This document shows positions 20,724 through 22,921 of a stretch of 22,921 nucleotides of DNA, in pieces (the first letter of the stretch is position 1; each line of letters begins with the position of its first letter). This stretch comes from Elysia marginata. Its lineage: Eukaryota; Mollusca; Gastropoda; Plakobranchidae. Where the stretch lies: contig BMAT01004043.1 of NCBI GenBank assembly GCA_019649035.1, positions 146,365 through 169,285 of the forward strand, in the 5' to 3' direction. The position numbers and the translations under genes were made by a program. Below the pieces are notes generated by a model that had not been told where the DNA came from, did not search any database, and saw only the letters and a program-made list of their open reading frames with translations.

Positions 20724-20834
20724 GACAAAAGGCATTTATGCACACAGCTGTAATTTTGATATAATAATATATCAGCTGTTGTTTTTTGTTTGTTTGTATT
20801 TTAACAAACAAAAAAAATGAATGCCTTTTTGAAA
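20724..20834. repeat. Inverted repeat, MITE-like
   Basis: GACAAAAGGCATTTAT near 20724 is mirrored by ATGAATGCCTTTTTG near 20820-20834. Inside, CAGCTG occurs twice, and a TTTTTTGTTTGTTTG tract pairs with AACAAACAAAAAA. It lies about 230 bases past the bromodomain stop codon, possibly in the 3' UTR. Confidence 0.5.
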
Positions 20835-20847
20835 TGCATTATGCTAG

Positions 20848-20853
20848 TTTATT
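20848..20853 (-). terminator. Candidate polyadenylation signal of the bromodomain gene
   Basis: TTTATT on the plus strand is AATAAA on the minus strand, about 210 bases past the TGA at 21066. Position and sequence suit a polyA signal, but further AATAAA hexamers lie at about 20562 and 19478. Confidence 0.35.
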
Positions 20854-21065
20854 AAAACTCGGAGCATAATATTGAGCTTTAATTGGAGGAAAGATGAAGA
20901 TGGTATTGTAGTTGAAGAATGTCTTGGTGAAAACAAATTATTTCACGCTAAAATTCACTGAACTTCTTTTGTCAGTCTACATTAGCAGTCAACAATAATT
21001 GATAGAAATTTTAATTCACGAATGTTTTTTGTTTGTAAGAAATCGAATGAGCCCTTGGCTTGACA

Positions 21066-22442
21066 TCACAGCTTCTGTGGCCCTTTGTCTTCTTTCAACT
21101 TTTTCATAGGAGACGAATATTGCGTTAGTACCTGAAAATTGAAAAAAAAATTTCTGGGTAATAGTTTTGCATACATATACAGGAGAATGTATAGATTTGA
21201 CCATGAATGTTTTTGCCTAGAGAGCTTAGAACATAAATCAGAGTGAGTTTTTTTTTTTAATAAATACAGTGTACCTAGGATCCAACAAACTTTGCAGGAA
21301 AATATAGAACTCAGTATTGGACTGACAGCTAATCGGTTCTCCTCAGGTAAAGATCGGTCGCATTGCAGAGGTTTTCTTTAAAGAGATTGTAAAGAATATA
21401 TTAAGACATAAAGTTGATCATCTGTAGCCTAGCAATACCTGTTTGCCCTGTAACTTGAGAAGTTCTGAGTGATAAAAGGACATCACTTCGTCACAGTCTC
21501 GCCTTACTCGAGTGCCCTCACTGTTGTACAGGTGGCAGTTGGAGCGAATCAGATCCATGTCTGACTGGAACTCTTCAAAGCAGCTGTACTGGCCAGTCTG
21601 AAGTGGGGCAAAACAAAATGATTATACCATTGTAACGGCTATTATAGAGTCACTATCCAGCGGTCACCTACTGGCCTGATATATGGCCCTACCACATAAT
21701 ACTCAATTTCTTGTTTGTTTGGTTTTTTTGTTGTTTGTTTTGAATAGCAGTACTTGTCTCACCAAACTTTATTACAATGAGCTGCTAAAATTAAATACCA
21801 TAGCTTTCTGAGAGATGATGTTCTAAGTTACGATGCAAATTCATAGCCACTTTACTGTATAATGAAGTAGCAAAATTTTAATTTCTAAAAGACTGGCTTT
21901 ACTAACTTAACAGTTTTGTTTTGAGTAAACGGAATAGAAAATCATTTGGGCAACATCGCCAACTAAAAGATATACTTGTTTATCTTGCCAATATGGTAAT
22001 CAGCATAAATTACCTCTTTATATTTGGATTCCTCCCTTTCCTTCCCCCACCCCCTAAATACTCATCTACTAACAAATGAGATTCTTAAAAATTTCCTCTC
22101 AACCTTTATGTGTGGTTTATTAATTTTACAAGACACTTTAGCTACGTGATACCAGGGATGCCACTCAAATGTTCTGAAAATAAATGAAAATCCTGGTGAT
22201 ATGTTTCAAAAATATACAAAAACGTCATTTTGAGGCACTGAAGTGTCGTTGTTCATGGAATCAACCTTGTTCAGATGTGTGTTTAATTAGTTTCTCAAGC
22301 TTAAAAAAAAAATTGAAAATAAATGAAAAATGGCATCCCTGAGCTAACTCTGAGCTCTTTACCTCCAGTTTTTTGCGCATGGTAGAAAAATCCATAGGCT
22401 GCTGTATCACTGTGTAGTAGTCAGGAGCATCCATTGGATCAA
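21066..22442 (-). CDS. C-terminal bromodomain protein, last three exons (5' part beyond right edge)
   Basis: Minus-strand exons are 22442-22363, 21597-21439 and 21131-21066, all GT-AG. The first begins mid-codon (two bases) and the others join in phase 0. The first exon reads DPMDAPDYYTVIQQPMDF and STMRKKLE, a textbook bromodomain ZA loop and helix A. The second begins TGQYSCFEEFQSDMDLIRSN and continues CHLYNSEGTRVRRDCDEV, giving helices B and C with the conserved Tyr-Asn whose Asn contacts acetyl-lysine in this family. The third adds a lysine-rich tail ending KKLKEDKGPQKL and TGA. The bromodomain is therefore at the extreme C-terminus, about 30 residues from the end. The expected role is reading acetylated histones in the nucleus. 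Family assignment is uncertain: C-terminal position, PMDF and a short basic tail recall BAZ1-type remodeller subunits, but GCN5, BPTF and TIF1 types also end in bromodomains. Upstream exons are needed to decide. The last exon is short and its call is less sure. Confidence 0.85.
22153..22341. mobile_element. hAT-like foldback element, copy 2
   Basis: It starts CAGGGATGCCACTCAAATG and ends AATGGCATCCCTG; GAAAATAAATGAAAA occurs near both ends. 189 bp, no ORF, same termini as 11642-11772. The right end is only 21 bases from the splice donor of the first bromodomain exon (22362), inside the intron. No exact 8-bp target duplication is seen. Confidence 0.65.
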
Positions 22443-22686
22443 CTAAGGAAGACAAAAGACACATACAGCTAAATAAGTAAGACTTATTAAGGTTGAGGTT
22501 GTGAGGTTAACATTTACTACATCCAAATATAATCAATTCAATAACATATCAGTTTCGGTAATACCTTTATCATGCGACCCATCCAAACTAAGTCAAATGT
22601 TGGAAATTTTAATTGATGAAATTGCCTTTTAAAGGTAAGTTATGCATCTTTTTTTAATACCGGTACCAACAAAATGGTCGACAAAC

Positions 22687-22921
22687 AAGCCGAAGCGGGT
22701 CCGTTGAAGTTGACCGTTTTTGTTGAAGTTGACCGTTTTTCAGTATAATTTTGCACACATTTTTAGACCTAGATTCTAGGTCTAGATCTGCCTGTGCACG
22801 ATATTGCCGATGTTAACTTCTCTTTTTCTTTTGAGGCGTTATTAAGGTTATTATTTCACTTTTCGTCCAAAAATAAGCCTTAGTGGGTCCGTTGAAGTTG
22901 ACATTTTTTGAGTACGATTTT
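22687..22921. repeat. Repeat block at right edge (189-base spacing, internal 19-bp tandem)
   Basis: GTTGAAGTTGACCGTTTTT occurs twice in tandem (22703 and 22722). The surrounding segment AAGCC..AG.GGGTCCGTTGAAGTTGAC recurs 189 bases later (22877), ending in TACGATTTT where the first has TATAATTTT. The block may be the beginning of a longer satellite or a repeat pair that continues outside the window. Confidence 0.7.

Larger units (their letters stand above)
18142..21065. other. Intergenic DNA and bromodomain-gene 3' UTR
   Basis: AT-rich, with no conserved coding signal. It contains a CCTTGATCCATCAAGG palindrome at 18968, a G-rich run near 20195 and the inverted repeat at 20724. Short ORFs here resemble nothing known. 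Confidence 0.6.

Noticed and set aside
21016..21204. Minus-strand ORF read as GTNAIFVSYEKVERRQRATE
   Set aside because: The phase 0 join from the bromodomain exon gives VLTQYSSPMKKLKEDKGPQKL and stop instead; the longer ORF is out of phase with that junction.

Overview
This is an AT-rich, intron-rich animal nuclear genome segment. It has GT-AG introns of 0.3-1.9 kb, small coding exons, no operons or ribosome-binding sites, and many eroded transposon remnants. The exon peptides look like spiralian or molluscan orthologues of conserved animal proteins. Together with the repeat content (a tRNA-derived CORE/MIR-like SINE, Tc1-like and hAT-like remnants, a non-LTR retrotransposon tail) this makes a gastropod mollusc my best guess. 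The species cannot be fixed from the sequence alone.

Three host genes are present. (1) On the minus strand, left part, are the first six coding exons of IFT81, an IFT-B ciliary transport subunit. It starts at 5042 and runs off the left edge after the exon ending at 182; 258 complete codons are visible, covering the N-terminal calponin-homology domain and the beginning of the coiled coil. (2) On the plus strand, centre, is a complete five-exon gene for signal peptidase complex subunit 2 (SPCS2/SPC25, 192 aa), 8098-12405. (3) On the minus strand, right edge, are the last three visible exons of a protein with a C-terminal bromodomain, 22442 down to a stop at 21066; its 5' part lies outside the window. 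IFT81 and SPCS2 are head-to-head across about 3 kb. SPCS2 and the bromodomain gene are tail-to-tail, with 8.7 kb of repeat-rich DNA between their stop codons.

The rest is introns and intergenic DNA with recognisable repeats: a 32-bp minisatellite at the IFT81 exon 6 splice donor (1-187); a 26-bp tandem repeat (3171-3275); a CORE-SINE (about 3950-4206); a foldback element (8431-8556); a complex inverted/direct repeat (9091-9547); two hAT-like foldbacks with CAGGGATGC ends (11642-11772 and 22153-22341); four or five copies of one non-autonomous element of roughly 230-280 bp (2623, 11985, 14424, 16041, possibly 4724); an internally deleted Tc1-like transposon with both inverted ends (15011-15689); a palindromic element (16311-16437); and a repeat family with two copies (13079-13436 and 17017-18141), one split by a 5'-truncated non-LTR retrotransposon with a 9-bp target duplication (17135-17900).

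I see no CRISPR array, defence island, tRNA or rRNA gene, and no protein system of unknown type. The interesting material is the repeat biology and its contact with splice sites.
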